Shown here: piece after piece, positions 39,965-52,500 of the stretch
How the letters are laid out: each line of letters begins with the position of its first letter
How positions within the stretch are numbered: the first letter of the stretch is position 1
Assembly (NCBI GenBank): GCA_039566865.1
Contig: CM076958.1
Coordinates: 744,001-808,000, forward strand
Source of the DNA: Aurelia coerulea
Lineage: Eukaryota; Cnidaria; Scyphozoa; Semaeostomeae; Ulmaridae
Direction: 5' to 3'
Length of the DNA stretch: 64,000 bases
Translations under genes and position numbers: made by a program
Notes under the pieces: generated by a model
Seen by the model: the letters and a program-made list of their open reading frames with translations, nothing else
Databases searched by the model: none
What the model was told of the DNA's origin: nothing

Positions 39965-42900
39965 ATGGCGGCTTGTTTTGTCCAAGCTGTGAGACAATTC
40001 CACCATGAATTACTGGGCTTTTTGCCCCAAGAAAAGGGGGCTGAAAAGGCAAGAAAAGCATGCACTTGGACATATGTATCCTCAAGAGTCGTAGAGTTGA
40101 TGCAGAAATACCCCACTGGAATTACAGAGGCCATTATTCTATCAGAGTTGCTAACGGGCCTAAATTATAGCCAGGCCAAGAAAACAGGAGAGAAGGCGAA
40201 GTTACGCTCAAGTAGATCAGGGGAAATGGAGCAAGGAAGCAAGACATCAATTTTCGAAATACTTGACACCAAGCAAGTCAATATTTCAGCATGTTTGGAA
40301 TGTTATTTGAAAGAAAGTGACCACAAAGGGGAAAGTTCAGGCGTCAACAGCAACACACGAATTGTGACGTTGGTAGATCAAACTGATTACAATTGGAGGA
40401 ATGAAGAAACTAATATCCCCATAGTTGAAATGTACTTACATCAAAAACTTTGTTGTGTTGAAGATACATTGAAGAAATATCCATTACGAATGACGAGTCT
40501 AAGACTGCACAAAGTTCCAAAACATAAGAGCCACAGATTGCTGCCAACAGAATACATTGTCCCAGTTTTAGATGCAATTGAAGACAAGGAGTTTTTATCA
40601 GAGAAATTTGGGGACTTAGATGGAATCACTGATGATGAACCATTCCCACATTATATCAATCATATTTTAGTTAAAGTTAAAGATGTTGGACCGATAGAAA
40701 TTATCCATAGTACTTATGGAGACAGCACCAGATGTACTAAGGTTAAAATCAGTGATGTCAAACAAAATGAATGCGTACTGGTTCTTTGGGATGAGAGCAT
40801 CGCTTTTGTTAACTTGTTCCAAGTAGGTGATATGCTCGGTATCGAAGAACCTTTTTACGTAAAGGAAGATGCTTTCTTCCACCTTGAGTACGGTCCAGCA
40901 ACATTAATTTATGTTATCCCTGCTAAGATTCCCACAGAGATCATTTCAAGTCAAATTGAGCATACTCATTTATCACAAATCAAGAAGACTTTTGATGGCA
41001 AACTTGATTTTTCAACATACCCATACAGAGTTGTTTCAAAAGATATAAAGAGAAACTCAACAAATATCAATTATGTAGGCAATGCTAAGAAATCACATCC
41101 TAAAAATTTGGTGGAAATAAATGGTGTGAGGGGAGAATCCTTTGCACTGGAGATGACTGATGAGTTTGGAGCAGTGAATATTTTGGTTCAAGATAATACC
41201 TCAATTTACCATGAGCAGATTTATCCTGGACAAATGTTGTTCCTTGAAAACATGCAAGTTGATCGTAAGAATGCTTTATTTTTATAATTGTACAAGAAGA
41301 GTTACAAAACTATGGAGTTTCATATACATACAGGGTGTCCTGAAAGAAATTGTGCCCTGTTTGCCTGAAGATTGCGGCAAAACGACAACCGAAGGCTATG
41401 GCTCCATCATTTTTCAACAGATTTTTATGGGGATGGCTGCAAAGCTTATTTGAACATCTATAAAAGTTTGGCAAGAATCTGTTGCCGTTTTGCCGCAATC
41501 TTCAGGCAAACGGGGCACAATTTTTTGGGGACACCCTGTATATTTCATATTTATGGCACCTAGTTTATCAAAGCTGTGGGGAAGTGGGCCTTTTGCCTCT
41601 AGAAAAGGGAGCTGAAAAGCAAGAAAAGCATGCACTTGGACACATGATTGTATCCTCAAGAGTCACATCACAGAGGCAATCATTGTGTCAGAGTTGTTAA
41701 TGGTCTGAATCATAGCCAGGCAAAGGAACAGGAAAGCGAGTAGGAAAGCACACAAACTTACGCTCAAATATATTCAGGGAAATTTAGCAAGGAGGAATGC
41801 ATCAATTTTGGAAATACTTGACACTAAAACAAGTCAATATTTCTGCATTTTTTGAATGCTATTTGAAAGAAAGTGATGACAAATGGGAAACTTGGGTTTA
41901 CTTATGAAGGCTTACGCCGAAACATTTACTGAAAGTGTTTTACTTTAATACTGTACCTATTTCATATTAGCTAGGGAGGTAGCCCTTCAACACATGTGCT
42001 GGTTTTCAAGGAGCCCTCCACAGGTAATGAGGCAAAATTTAATATGTGTGTATGAAGGTATCATTTGCCACAATTAAAACATTTACAAGTTTTATAATAT
42101 AAAAATAGATACAATACAATATATAAGGTTAAAAACGCAAAGGAAAACACCCCTAATTACAGTGGCAGGGATAGAATTAAAAGGTCAAGAGGACCTTAAT
42201 TCCATAATGGTCCCCTTAGAGATGCTAAGTATAAGTAGTAAGGACCACTCATTTTACTTAGCAGTGTTTGCCAATTTTGTCCAGATTAGGCCAACCATGA
42301 TGTTTGTGATATAATCAGTTCTGGTTTAAAAAAAGCGGTTATTGTACTTATTACTTTGATACTAATTTTCCCTATTACCTGTGAGCCCTCCATAGAATTG
42401 AACTAAAGCTAAATCACAAACATCAATAATATTAAAGACTCAGTAGATAGACTAATCAAGGAGAGATCACCCCCTGTTAAAAAATCCATATTTTCGGTAA
42501 TTAAAGTAACGATTCCTAAAGATGCGTTATGTGCAAGAGACCCAGAATGACCACAGTTCAGTTCAGTTCAGTTCATTGATTTTAAATTCAACTGCATACA
42601 AATACTCAAAACATTAAACAACTTACAACAATTTGAATAATTACAAGCTACAAATTAAAATACAAGCATACAGACTAAACATAAATAAATCGAAAAATAT
42701 ACTACATGACTAGAGAATTTGTATGAAGAGGAATTCTTAAGGAGGAGCTCTCTCAGTAGCTGAGCTAATCGAGGAGAGAGCACCCCCTTTTAGTAGGAAA
42801 TTTGAATTTTTAAATCTGATTAAGAAAAATTTAATTGTTTTAAACAAGGAAGACCACAGTGACCCCAAGCCCACGGAGCCCACTCCAGGCAAAAAATCCA

Positions 42901-44631
42901 AATCCACAGCTAATGCCACAGAAGGGTTTTGTACCCAGAAAGCCAATTTTCAAGACCCATTTACAAGGCTCAAAATCAACACTTTAAAGAACAAGAAAAG
43001 AAGTCAACCCTAAATCATTTGCTTTAATGGGCTTACTTCTATTGACATGTGTCTCCTTATTTTTAGCATCTGGCCACTGCATTTTAAGTACATGGGAAGG
43101 TGGTACCATTACAAACATCAGTGCATCCAAGGGGTACATCTCATCCCCATGCATGTACACTTTAAAGGATGCAAGTCACCTTGACAACAATGGAAATTGT
43201 GTTATGTTGGGAAGCATCAAAGCCCTCAAGCCTGGATTAAAGACGTTTACAAAACAAGTTCATTCCACATGCCTGCATGATGTTAAACTTGATTGTTTTG
43301 GCAAAATGAAGTGCTCTTTTTGTAAATGTGACATAGACGAAGAAGACGAATATGGCAAAAGGCCTGTAAGTAGAGTAAAAGACCTTTTGGCTATTCTAAA
43401 AAGAGTTTAAATTGTATGATATTTTTATACATTTGGTAGAATTTTTGAATCTACAAAATAAGATAGAAGCTCCAAGGCCACTCAATCAAACCTTTTATAT
43501 ATTGCTTGATACAGACCCTTTTGTAGGATAGCTAAAAAAGGTCTATTGATTAACAAGGAAAATATTTTGTAAGACAATAGCATGAGTTGCTTTTGATTGA
43601 CACCGCAATTCAAAGCGATTAGCGAGCGCAGGCAAAGGAAATTCTCTCAACCAGTAATTCAAAACAAGCAAAGCTGCAAATGTTTTTCTGAAACCCAGGT
43701 AGCTAGCTCGCTCGTTGTGCATTCCAGAAATTGTTTTTAAGAGCAAACGTGGGCTTATATCGAAAGAAGAAGGATACAGCTACACATCTGCCTCGGGCAT
43801 TTAGTTTGTTTGATTGAAAAAGCCGATTGGGAGGTGATTCAACTCTCTTACTTTTTGGGTGTAATTAAAAAACTTACAGCTCTAAATGAAAATGAAAGAA
43901 CAAATGAAAACAGCTTCTATCACTATTGTGCACATTCAAAAATTCTACAAAATGTATCAAAGTATTCTTTCGATTCAGATTCTTTTACAAAGATGATACC
44001 ATTGGGAGCATGATAGACATGGCTACCCTAAATTATCTTTAGCAAATAAAAATACAGATACCAAAGGCCATACCAAAGTTCTGTTGGTCTCCCGTAGGGA
44101 GAACTAGCTTTATCGCAGAGGTATAGATGAAACTGCTGCTTGGATCGAAATTAAAAGTTGACAGATTTTGGTATAGTCTTTAGAAACATAGATACGTTTA
44201 CTATACATGTGCCAACTATTTGATAGATTTGGAACCAATTCTACTAGTTAGTATTCTTGTGAACAAATTTGATTCAATCTTCATGAATTGAACTGGACCA
44301 AACAACCAAGCCAGGCATTTATCATTATTTCTTGTAGCATGCAGACAAAATTTCACATTGCTGGAAATGGAAATATGACATCGTCATTTGCTTGTCAACA
44401 AAATCTGGGGACACTTTCGAATTTCACTCAACAGAGAATGTTTGCCAGAATCTTCTTCAGATATCATCAAGGGAATTCACATGTCTTGAAAAATTACGGC
44501 AAAATGAGATCGCAGGTCTTCAGGCTGGGAAGTCTTGTGTTTTTTCTGTAAGCATTGCTGATGGTATCCACCGAATTGATTCCTTTGAAGTAGCTACTGA
44601 CAATTTCTTGAAGAATTTTAAAGTTTGCTGA
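39965..44631 (+). CDS. Multi-OB-fold protein, SHLD2 (shieldin subunit 2)-like
   Basis: Exons 39965-41265, 43089-43365 and 44338-44631 (TGA) join in phase (2, then 0) to 622 aa. The ATG at 39965 (GAGAGCAATGGCGG context) is preferred over the in-frame ATG at 39836, which lies only 15 bp past a MITE. Residues ~1-90 are helical (HELLGFLP, SSRVVELMQKYP). A first OB-like block reads INHILVKVKDVGPIEI, KVKISDVKQNECVLVLWDES and GDMLGIEEPFYV. A second reads NLVEINGVRGESFALEMTDEFGAVNILV. Exon 2 carries a CxxC (KMKCSFCKCDI) suggestive of a zinc ribbon in the third OB fold, completed in exon 3 by HADKISHC. Human SHLD2 has the same order: disordered or helical N-terminus, OB, OB, zinc-containing OB. That complex binds ssDNA and limits break resection. 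RADX, MEIOB or another RPA1-like protein is the alternative. Confidence 0.55.
41331..41538. mobile_element. TA-target MITE, family E copy 1 (mariner-like), in intron 1 of the OB-fold gene
   Basis: CAGGGTGTCCTGAAAGAAATTGTGCC to the inverse GGGCACAATTTTTTGGGGACACCCTG, flanked by TA. The arms also share GCCTGAAGATTGCGGCAAAACG and its inverse. 208 bp, non-coding. Confidence 0.85.
41570..41905 (+). pseudogene. Decayed partial duplicate of SHLD2-like exon 1
   Basis: The stretch repeats, with indels and stops, the exon 1 region at about 40010-40345. Shared words include GAAAAGCAAGAAAAGCATGCACTTGGACA, TATCCTCAAGAGTC, TAGCCAGGC, ACATACGCTCAA-type sequence, GCATCAATTTTGGAAATACTTGACAC and CTATTTGAAAGAAAGTGA. 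It lies in the same orientation inside intron 1, directly after the family E MITE. It cannot encode an in-frame exon. Confidence 0.85.
41906..43088 (+). other. Remainder of intron 1 of the OB-fold gene
   Basis: Contains a repeat-like block at 42720-42800 (AGGAGGAGCTCTCTCAGTAG ... GAGGAGAGAGCACCCCC). Related words occur at 10055-10110 and 42450-42480. There is a short (CAGTT)n run at 42548-42570. No exon was seen. Confidence 0.4.
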
Positions 44632-46519
44632 ACCAATTGTAAGCTTGTATTAATTTTGATTATGAACAAATACTGTGAATATACCGTTCCATTTAGCTAA
44701 GGAACGTGAAGCTTTTTTGAAATGTCATTAAGATTGATTATCCTACCGAACAGGAAGTGCTCTTTGTCTATATTTGTCATTTTGGTAAATTTTTAAACCT
44801 TGTTTATTAATTTGTTTCAAACCCCTTGAGCATATTATTGTGCACAAAATTGGAAAGTTTCATAGCTGGTTAGATTGTGGTTCAGACTTTATTATTGAGC
44901 GTCATGATCAATCAAGCACAACTAATTAATTTATGAGCATAATTTTTGAAAAATGTTCTCAGTCTGAAAGACTTTTCAAATTAGGTGCAAGGAAAATAAC
45001 GGTTTTTCCCCAGAACGGTTATCTTCTACCCCAATGGTGGTCCACAGTATGTCGTTGCAATCATTGGTATCTCTGGGATCGTTAGACGTTAGATCGTTAG
45101 AATCAAAGACCCAAATACTGAATTTGAACGGCCAAAACTCAGCAGTTGGGGTCATCGAGATCGCTGGAAAATTTATTTTCATCGTTTCCATTCAGTCTTT
45201 TGGGTTGTTATGGTCGTTTGTTCCATGGACTTCAGTCACTTCAATAACCTAATGAGGACCAAGGGGCCAAGCCTCCCCAAGCAGACTTTTTAATTACCCA
45301 AAGAACGGTACAACATAGAACCGATCTTCACTGAATTTTAATTAAGTTTAAAAGTTGAACAATGCAAGGACACATTTGGGTAGACAGAGAAGGATAGAAT
45401 ATAAGTTGCATTGTGATTAGATTCTCATAGCTTTGTGATTTGTGAAGTGATTTACGTTGATCAAAGTGATTGAAGTGATGCTTGTCTCATAGGTCTAAAA
45501 TTACCCTATTGTATTTTATGATTTCAACACGTGCGTGCATATCTTTTCACTAGGGGAGCAATTACGTGCGTGGGCATTTCTTTGTCCTATTTATAGATTG
45601 CCTCTACTTAGCTCCGTCGAATAACTTTACCTTCACCAACAGCTCGTTTCAGTCATTTCTTTTCTTCATGAAAATGGCGGACAACAAAGGAACATCAACA
45701 GACGGCACGTGCAAGGAATGCTGGATGAAACAGACCCTTTAAAACTAATCTGAAATTTGCAGAGCGGACGAGGTGGCTGAAAAATGCCCTCCCTGAAAAA
45801 ATGTCCCGCCACCCATGATTGTGATTACTGATTCGATTATTAGAATTTAGAAATGATAAATGAACGTAAAGGCCCTGGGGATGAGGTTGCATTGCATGCT
45901 GGTAGCTAAAGAGCCCTTAATTGAAATAGTGCGGTTGTGGGCAGACAGCTATACCAGTCAGCCTGTGCAATCCATCCGCAAAACCAAACATGGTAGCGAA
46001 CGTCGTTTACCACTTGTGTACAATAGGCGAATTCTTATTTACATTCGGGATTATTGTTTATTTTGATTGATCAAAAACTCATTATAACTGCTTTATAAAA
46101 CTGAAAAAGAGCAATGAGGCATTTAATCTATGGATAAACAGAAAACAAAACGTTCATCAGATAAAAATTGTTGATAAATTCCACTTATTGAAAACGCGTT
46201 TAGCGAACAAAAGCGCGCCCCGTGAGGCAACCATGTTTAGCCGCGCCCCCAGAAGATGTTTGTTGTTTCAGGGGAGGCTTATGGCGAGCTAATCTGCAAA
46301 AATATGAATACCTCTCCGCTAAGATAGAATTAAAGTTTTGTTTTTATGGCATTTGGTATTTTAAGCGACCCAAAGGGTTTAATTCGTGTTAATATCTGTG
46401 AGTACTTATTCAACAGTCAACAGCAGAGCTCAGAAGCTTCGAACGACGTAGATAGGCCTAGCTAGGCCCTTTCCTTGGAGATCATTTGCAGAGCAGATGG
46501 TGCTGAGAGCAAGGAAGCT
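44632..46519. other. Intergenic region before the catulin gene
   Basis: Should contain the 3' UTR of the OB-fold gene and the promoter and 5' UTR of catulin. No motif assigned. A short frame beginning MADNKGTSTDG at 45674 has a good start context but ends after 22 codons. Confidence 0.4.
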
Positions 46520-49500
46520 ATGGCGAGATGGGATGCGAAGAATTTGGAAATAAGAACAAGATCTGTTGAGCAAGCACTTGTACCTCTCGTTGCGCAAGTA
46601 TGCGGAATATTTTATGTTATATTACTCAGTTTAGTTTGACAAATATTAGCCTTGATTGAAAAAACAGCGATGAAATGTTGACGAAAGATTTGAGCAATCG
46701 AAATCTGACTTTGATTTCACATTCAAAGCGATTTATTGCTGCTGCCCACGTAAGTCACGCGTCTGCTCGTTTACCGTAAAAGGTATTCAGCCCCCTCTCC
46801 CTCTCTAATAAGCCCCTCCTTTCTAAGCCAAATTTAAGCCCCCCCCCCACCTCGCCAGTTTGAGGTTACCGTAAACATTTTCCATTTGTTCAACTAAAAA
46901 AGTTGAGAGGATATTCTAAAATCGCACACCTTGATATGGTTTTGGTAAGGTTTTCAGTTGAGATCAGTACAAGGCACATATGCGATTTCTGTACAAGCAG
47001 CACCAAGAAGTTTTCATGTTAACTTTGATATGGTTTGGGAGAAAAACTGCGTTGAATTTGTGCATTTGACTTGTGAAATTGTCTGTTGACTCCACAAAAT
47101 ATGGAGTAAAAGAGCTTAAAAGCTATCATTCATATCCTATCCTTGTCATTGATTTTTGTGAATAAGCCTGACCCTCTCTAATAAACCCCCTATCTTTCAA
47201 GTCCCACTCTGGAGTTTCCAAAATTAGATACACCCCCAGTATTTGTATACAGTAGCTGTGGTGAAAACATGCCAAGCCTGAACTGCCCTATCTAACAATT
47301 TATCAGTATTTCAGGGACTCATTGATTCTCGGTTTCTTTTGATGGCTCGAGGGGATGAAGACCGTTACAGGAAAAGATATGGCTTTATTTTAAATGGTGA
47401 AAAGGCTCTGTGGTTATTTTGCACGATATTACAGTGGAACCTCCATATAATGAACACCTGTGGGACCAATGTGATTGACCCTTGTAGAGAGGTGTCCGCT
47501 GTATGGAGGTGTCAACTTTATTCATACTACAGGGTGTCCCAAAAAACATGTGTGCCGTTTGAATGGCGATTGTGGAGGAGCCATAAATCTAAATTTCTTG
47601 TTTTTTAAATTTGTGAATAGAAGAAATTTCAACTTAAAGTTTGGCACCCAGTTTGTGTAAATCTGACAAGTGGTTGCTGATTTATTGAGAAAGAAAGTCA
47701 CAATCACTTCTTGCTTCAAAACCAGAGGATTCTATCTCCGTACTTAACCTTATAACTTGAATTTTAGCATTAAATTGACTTAAACTTTACAGTTATGCCA
47801 GCAGACGTATTTGGAGTAATTAATGACCATATTCTTCAAGAATATCGACCAAGCAGCATGCTCAACGCAGTATTGTTGGTTTTAAAACGACTTTATCACT
47901 TTTGAGAAATATCTGATGGATGCATGCCATGGCCTGAAGTACTTGTGTTGCACATTTCCATTCCTAGCAACCCTAGATATGTCCAATATTCTTGGTTGTC
48001 ACAAAATTCAATGTATGACTATCTGTCTCACGTATGAACATCAGAAAACAGAGCTAGGTATGTTTTTTTCAATAAATTTCGTTGATTTTAACGCAATGGA
48101 AAATAACGAATCCTCTGGTTTCGAGACAGCCAATAATTTTGGCTTTCTTGCTCCATAATCAGCAACTAGTGATCGGATTTACTCAAATTTTGCGTCAATC
48201 TTTAATTTGAAGTCTCTTCTGTCAAGAATCTTAAAAACAGAACAATAGGATTTATGGCGGCTCTGCAGAAGCCACTCAAACAGCGCACATGTTTTTTGGG
48301 ACACCCTGTATATTTTAGGACAAAATGCTAAAAAGTAGCTAGAGGCAAATGATGAACAAAGATTTTAGCAAAGACCCTATCCAGATCTCAGTTGCGCAAA
48401 CATTTAACGTGTAAAATCTAATGAAAAATTGTTATTTCTTCAGATTACAACCCTTGTCAACTTGAGAGAAAGAATAAAGCTGACAGAAAAGAGCAAACAG
48501 ATCTTGAAAGAAGCAGGCACAAGCATACAGAAAGCAATTGATACGTATTCAAATGTTGGCCAAGCAATTGCTGCTGAAAATGATGACATTGCGGATGACA
48601 TGAAGGACACTTGCTCAGAGGCATTAAAAAGTGGAGAAGTTATTCTTAGTTTAACAAATTTGAATGATAGTCATTCATTAGACAAAGCTGCTTTAGTACA
48701 GGTTTCAAGAGTTCTGCTCGGTTCAATAACAAGGAGTTTGTTGCTTGCTGATGTGGTTGCTGTTAAAAAACTGGTCAAGGCTGCAGAAAAGGTTTGTGAA
48801 AGAGCATTATATGCTAGGTGTTGTAGCCCAGTGATGTAAATATTTTGACTTGAAGCTAGAATAGTTCCAATAGATGTGGGGCTTAAGCTTTCACTTCATC
48901 AGCATAATGACAAAGGTCATGGACTTGATTATATCAGTAGAAATCAACATCTACGTTTCAAGATTGTTGTTTGAAGTTTTTTATTTTTCAGTCCAGAATC
49001 TTCAACATACAATTTTCCTGCCTTAAGAATTCTCATTTAGAAAACTTTGCTGTCTTTCTCCTGGCTCAAGAATTCTTATCATAAAGAATTGCTCTACTGT
49101 ACATAGTGCAGAATTTTTTTTCGTATTCATAAGTAGTGTCTTTATTTTGAGGTGTAGCAATATACAGTAGTCCCAGGGCTGTGACCATGAATAAAACCTG
49201 GACAAAGTTTGCCCAAGGTCTTATTTTACCATGAATGTCCTTATGAATTCAAAACCTTATTGCCATAATTCCAAACCCTGATAAATATGTGCAAATTTTT
49301 TCTCCCATCCTAAAGTTTGTGCATAAAACAAGATTTTGGTCCCAAAAATGCAAAATTCCAAACGAGAAAAACTACACACTACTTTGGCACACTTATCTTG
49401 AACTTGAGCATTCAGCTACTGGCATCCAGAACACCCCTTGTCACCAACACATTCAAATTGAGTTTCAGGGCCATCTATGAAGGTGCACCATAATGAGCCT

Positions 49501-52500
49501 CACATTTTTGACAGCTGATTGCTAAAGATGATTAATGTTGTATGTTTCATATCTAGACTTGAAATATTACAAGGGAAAATACTTGGGAATATGTTATTTG
49601 AGCTTGTTGGCAAACAGGTTTGTTCTAGTTGGCTGGCTCATTTTGAGAATCCTAACAATTCCTTGGGAGTTTGTTTTATGTTAATGTAGAGCATAAGGTC
49701 TACACTGAATTACCGTTTATTTTTCTCCAGGTTGATGACAAATTAAAAGAATTGGAAAATGTGCATGTTTTTACAGACTTTGTTCATGCATTCAGCCAAT
49801 TTGGAGCAGACATGGTAGAACTTGCACATGTTTCTGGAGATCGTCAAAATGTAAGCAACATATTTCCTTGCAATTCCTTTCTGATGTAGTTTTTTGTTTA
49901 AAGGGATTGATATAACCCGTACAAAAATGCAAGGCTAAACTTGGCCTTGTACAGGCCAAGTTTTAGCCTTGTAGAGGGGATTATGACCTTGTTATGACCT
50001 TGTACCAACCTTGGAAGAAAATTACAAGGCTATCAGTAAGATTCCAAGCTGCAACCAGTCTAACACAAGGTTTCCACAAGGCTTCTACAAGGCTAATTAG
50101 CATTTTTCAAGCCATTTACAAGGTTACAGCAAGGCTATTCCAGGCTATTACAAGGTTACAAGGCCATAACTACAAGGCTTGTACATGGCTATTACATGGC
50201 CTTGTATTTTCGTACAGGAATTGATGCAGGTGCTGACCAGGGGTATAGACAGTTGTATTTTGTTACCTACAGTTTCATTGTGTTGCTAAGGAAACAATGG
50301 GTGATAGTCTTTCATACCATTATTTGTTCATGAGATATTTATGTTCCTGTGAAGTGAACTCAACGTAAAATTCTTCCTTCTATTGTTGTATCAACTTTTT
50401 CATGTACCAGATTTCAGAGAATTATTTCACTATTGTGCAATGCAAATATGTAGTGACAATAACACAACCAAACATTGCCTTTTCCTTGTGTTCCACCTTT
50501 CCTGCTTTCATTTGTACATTATCAATCCTTCTTTTCTCTTTTTCATCCTGTCTTCTTTCTTTTTTCCATTTGTCAGTTGTCCTTCAGTCCTCATTCCTCC
50601 TTCCTTTCCTTTTCAATTCTTCTTTTCCCCTTTCCTCTTCTCTGTCCTTTTTTCTTCCTTTATTCAGCTTGTTCTTTTTTCTTCCCCTACCTTCCTCAAG
50701 ATAGACAAGCTTCCTGTGAAACTGCTCCAAGGCTTCATGCACTTATTCCACCTCTGATGAGCAGTCCTATCAAAAGATAATTTTTGTATGAAGATAGCAT
50801 TGGTTGCAAATCTTTAAATTGATTTTTTTTTTCTTTATTCATTTAAAAGCAACAACTATTTACAAAGACAACAAGGCTAATTAACTACGTGCCATCCATA
50901 GTGGGAAAGGACTTATAGTCAGCGAGTTCCCACTATGTATGGCACTTTAAATTTAAATTTAAATTGATATAGAATGTTGGGTGTAAAATTCTGTGACCCA
51001 TTTTGAATTGAATGGCTTGGGAGAAACTTTAGCTACTTTGCTATAATTCTACCAATGGACTTTCAGATATCTTGAATATTTTTGGAGATTATAGCATATT
51101 TTATAGTTCAATTCATTTGAGGATATGACCTCATCAAATTTCTAAATTGTAAACTAGAATAGTGACATACTTTTGCCTGACACCATACTGTAGATATTCA
51201 TAAACTACTTTAAGTCGGTCTTGAAAATGGTCCTGTGATTCCTTACAGAGTTTAGAAATTACAATGGTTTTAAATTGCTTTTCAAAATTGTTCTTGAATT
51301 CGTAAAAAGGCAGAAAGACACTCTGATTCTGAAAATATTGAAGGTTAAAGAAAAGTCCAATGGTAGAATTATAACAAAACTACTAAAGTTTCTTTCAAGC
51401 CATTCCACTCAAGGAAATAGGTCATAAAATGTCACACCAACCTAAAGATTTGGAAAATATGCTTATGAAGATTGTCTTTTTCATAATATATGCTCACTTC
51501 CTTTCGTTGGGCTTTTGCTTTAGTGCATGGTTACAAAATACTTTTACGTTTTGTTGATTTAAGGATCTCAAAGATGACAAACAAAGAGCAGAAATGTGTG
51601 CTGCACGTGCTGTTTTGGAGAAATCAACGATGATGCTTCTCACTTCCTGCAAGGTATATCATATCTTTTTTCAAAGATGAGAACCATTTTGTACCACCTT
51701 GTATGCCCATGATTTTCATCCTAACCAGATCAGTTTTTGACATTTATAGCCAACATTGTCAATGATTTTCGAATTTCTCCTGGCTGACGTCAGTCACTCT
51801 GTTTCGATTTTGTAACATTTTCTCAAGATAGTCTCTTTCCAGACAATCCTGAAAACGGCCCGAAATCATGATCAAATTTCTCTCATATTTCTGCTTTACA
51901 GCTATGACTTGAACATGTTTTGCAAATGTTACCCCTTTGGGAGAATGAAAAGTCGTCCCCAATAATTGTCACAAATTTATTCAAGGGGCTCCATCCTCTC
52001 AAGAGGATAACACTTGCTGAACGTATTCAAGTCATTTTTGGAAGATGCCTCATAATTTCAGAACCAAGTTGCCAGTTTTTAGCGAGGTAAATTTTAATAT
52101 CTAATCAAGCACATCAGCTATTAAAGAAGACATTTGCCAATATCATTGCTTTGATATTTCGGGAGTAGTACTTTTCAAAACTTTGTGCGTTTTTTAATAC
52201 TCACCGGGTATCTGTATAGCATTTTGGCGTGTTGTTGCCTTTTTTGGACTGAGTTCAAACATCCTCAAATGGCACATCCCCATCGTTCTTTAAAAGAATT
52301 TACACCCTTTGCTCCCCCTCCCTCAAGGATGTAATAATTGTCCCTGGGAGCGCATGAGCTCAAGAACTTTTTGAAGAAGCACTACCTCTGTTTACTTCTT
52401 CAAAGCTAGTCGCAATTTTCAGTTCTTTTCCAAATCCTCAAGTTGTTTTGGTTTTGTTATTGTTTCATCGCAATTTCGATCCTTTCTCTGCCATTTACAT

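Noticed and set aside
43069..43088. Alternative acceptor TTTTTAG before CATCTGGCC for exon 2 of the OB-fold gene
   Set aside because: It would break the reading phase from exon 1 (stop soon after). The acceptor ending TTTTAAG at 43088 keeps the frame.
45674..45742. Short frame MADNKGTSTDGTCKECW with good start context
   Set aside because: Ends after 22 codons, with no identifiable splice donor in frame and no family match. It could be a 5' exon but cannot be supported.
50383..50780. Overlapping phenylalanine/serine-rich open frames in three frames
   Set aside because: Produced by a pyrimidine-rich intron tract in catulin intron 3.
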